DNA of 41,408 nucleotides, taken from contig CAYFQH010000017.1 in the NCBI GenBank assembly GCA_964345215.1, positions 1 through 41,408 on the forward strand, given 5' to 3'. This document shows positions 40,268 to 41,408 of this stretch, piece by piece. The first letter of the stretch is position 1. Every line of letters starts with the position of its first letter. The stretch is from CAYFQH01 sp964345215 (GTDB lineage: Bacteria; Bacillota; Clostridia; Christensenellales; Aristaeellaceae). The translations under genes and the position numbers were made by a program. The notes below the pieces were generated by a model. The model searched no databases and was not told where the DNA came from. It was given only the letters and a program-made list of their open reading frames with translations.

Positions 40268-41208
40268 GTGAACTGCGTATTGTGTTTATGGGTACCCCGG
40301 CCTTTGCTGTGCCATCCCTTAGGGCCCTTATTGACCAAGGTTTTAAGGTAGTGGGAGTTTTTACCCAGCCCGACAGGCCTTTTGGCCGGGGCAAAAAAGT
40401 TAAGCCTTCTCCGGTAAAGGAAGTAGCTTTGGCCTATGATATTCCGGTTTTTCAGCCTGAGCGCATCAGACAGGATGGGGTGGAGGATTTAAAAAAACTT
40501 AATCCCGATGTATGCGTTACCGTGGCTTTTGGGCAAATTTTATCCAAAGCAATTTTGGAAATTCCGCCCCTTGGCACCATTAATGTTCACGCCTCTCTTT
40601 TGCCCAAGCACCGGGGCAGCGCGCCAATACAATACGCCTTATTACATGGGGATAAAGAAACAGGCATCACCACCATGATGACCGATGTGGGCATTGATAC
40701 AGGGGATATGCTCCTTACAAACAAACTGGCTATCGCCCCTGGAGAAAACGCCCGGGAACTGGGGGAGCGCCTTTCTGTTTTGGGAGCCCAAACTTTGATT
40801 GAAACCCTTGAAGCCCTTGAAAAAGGCACCCTCATCAGGGTTAAGCAGCGTGAAGAGGATAGTACCTATGACCCCATGATTACAAAAGCCATGGGGGAAC
40901 TTGATTTTGCGAAACCCAGCGAAGAGTTATTAAATCAAATAAGGGCCCTTGTTCCCTGGCCTGGCACCGGGGTGGATACCCCCGGGGGGCGGATGAAGGT
41001 ATGGGCCGCAAGCCGGGCTAGCCTTGAGGGAGTCCCCGGAGAGGTTCTAGCTGCCGATTCCAAACAGGGCCTTATTGTCGGCACTGGTGATGGCAGCATT
41101 TCCCTTGATATTATACAAATGCCAAATGGCACAAAAATGCCTGCGAAGGCCTACTTACAAGGCAATGCCATTCCTTTAAAAGAGAATTGGCTGAAGGAGA
41201 AAAAATAA
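40264..41208 (+). CDS. fmt: Methionyl-tRNA formyltransferase
   Basis: Adds a formyl group from 10-formyltetrahydrofolate to initiator Met-tRNA. 314 residues, normal. The N-terminal Rossmann domain starts RIVFMGTPAFAVP, the catalytic centre is Asn107, His109 (NVHASLLPKHRGSAPI) and Asp145 (DVGIDTGD), and the C-terminal OB-fold domain starts at about 205 and includes VPWPGTGVDTPGGRMKVWAA. It starts within the def stop codon (ATGA). The next gene starts at its stop (TAATG), so the operon continues. Confidence 0.96.
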   Translation: MSELRIVFMGTPAFAVPSLRALIDQGFKVVGVFTQPDRPFGRGKKVKPSPVKEVALAYDIPVFQPERIRQDGVEDLKKLNPDVCVTVAFGQILSKAILEIPPLGTINVHASLLPKHRGSAPIQYALLHGDKETGITTMMTDVGIDTGDMLLTNKLAIAPGENARELGERLSVLGAQTLIETLEALEKGTLIRVKQREEDSTYDPMITKAMGELDFAKPSEELLNQIRALVPWPGTGVDTPGGRMKVWAASRASLEGVPGEVLAADSKQGLIVGTGDGSISLDIIQMPNGTKMPAKAYLQGNAIPLKENWLKEKK

Positions 41209-41408
41209 TGGGTGACAGCACCAATCAAAAACCGGCCAAGGCAGCAGGAAAAGACAGCCGGCCCAAAACGTCAAAAGCCTTTTCCCCTAAAGGGAATGAT
41301 TTTTCTAAAAAAACCTACAGCCCTAAAAAAGAGGGGAACTATAAAGGCAAAGGTGCCGGAGATAAACCCTACGGCAAACCGGCAGGCAAGCCCTTTGAAA
41401 AAAGAGAA
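41208..41408 (+). CDS. Start of a Lys/Pro/Gly-rich protein, cut by the window end
   Basis: Open reading frame of 67 codons from ATG 41208 (overlapping the fmt stop, TAATG), with GAAGGAG upstream, running off the edge. The visible part is a low-complexity basic tail rich in Lys, Gly, Pro and Ser (repeats like KPAKAAGKD, KPYGKPAGKPF), with no domain. The gene following fmt is often a 16S rRNA methyltransferase (RsmB) or a DUF116 protein in related organisms. An N-terminal basic extension on an RNA-modifying enzyme is possible, but the function cannot be judged from this fragment. Confidence 0.7.
   Translation, partial: MGDSTNQKPAKAAGKDSRPKTSKAFSPKGNDFSKKTYSPKKEGNYKGKGAGDKPYGKPAGKPFEKRE

Overview
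The window looks like a chromosomal piece of a low-to-moderate-GC Bacillota bacterium, most likely in the Clostridia. The evidence is strong AGGAGG-type ribosome sites, near-consensus sigma-A promoters (TTGACA-N17-TATAAT), intrinsic terminators between units, Gram-positive families (YhaM, QueT, S66 LD-carboxypeptidase), and housekeeping runs rplI-dnaB and priA-def-fmt. No insertion sequence, phage gene or CRISPR array is visible. Both solute-binding proteins have signal peptides but no lipobox cysteine, which is unusual for a single-membrane Gram-positive.

Layout. 1-55: 5' part of a tRNA-Gln(CTG) on the minus strand, divergent from ugd. 208-4127: surface-polysaccharide genes (UDP-glucose dehydrogenase, then a two-component polysaccharide exporter with one GT2 glycosyltransferase). 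4279-5857: a small zinc-ribbon protein and an amidohydrolase. 6042-9988: a sugar ABC importer (binding protein and two enlarged permeases, no ATPase), followed by a secreted metallo-beta-lactamase-fold protein. 11094-21078: a LysR regulator divergent from a CofE-like ligase, then a complete peptide/nickel-type ABC importer with two unusual subunits. 21182-24536 (minus): acyl-CoA synthetase with its XRE-cupin regulator, and an NAD-dependent epimerase-like protein. 24661-29189: pgsA, a minus-strand operon (AEC transporter, metallophosphoesterase, LD-carboxypeptidase), a flavin reductase and a QueT transporter. 29365-41408: phosphoglucomutase, rplI, dnaB, yhaM, a lipoprotein, a two-gene nuclease/SNF2-helicase unit, priA, def, fmt, and the start of a lysine-rich protein.

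How the genes work together. Phosphoglucomutase and Ugd supply glucose-1-phosphate and UDP-glucuronate that the 5' polysaccharide genes could use. The sugar importer must borrow an ATPase from elsewhere. The LysR/CofE-like/importer block looks like one regulated uptake locus: the LysR dyad overlaps the -10 of its own promoter and the likely -35 of the divergent gene. PgsA makes phosphatidylglycerol phosphate, and LD-carboxypeptidase trims or recycles peptidoglycan peptides. The 3' third is replication, restart and translation housekeeping.

Most notable: (1) the OppC-type permease at 16474-18330 carries about 280 residues with seven RCC1-like repeats between its first transmembrane helix and the permease core, and its partner OppF-type ATPase carries about 190 helical, charged residues between Walker A and the Q-loop. 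Together they suggest an importer with an added extracytoplasmic propeller and a cytoplasmic arm. (2) A PD-(D/E)XK nuclease-like protein and a SNF2 helicase overlap by GTGA under their own promoter, between replication genes. Functions for both are inferred.
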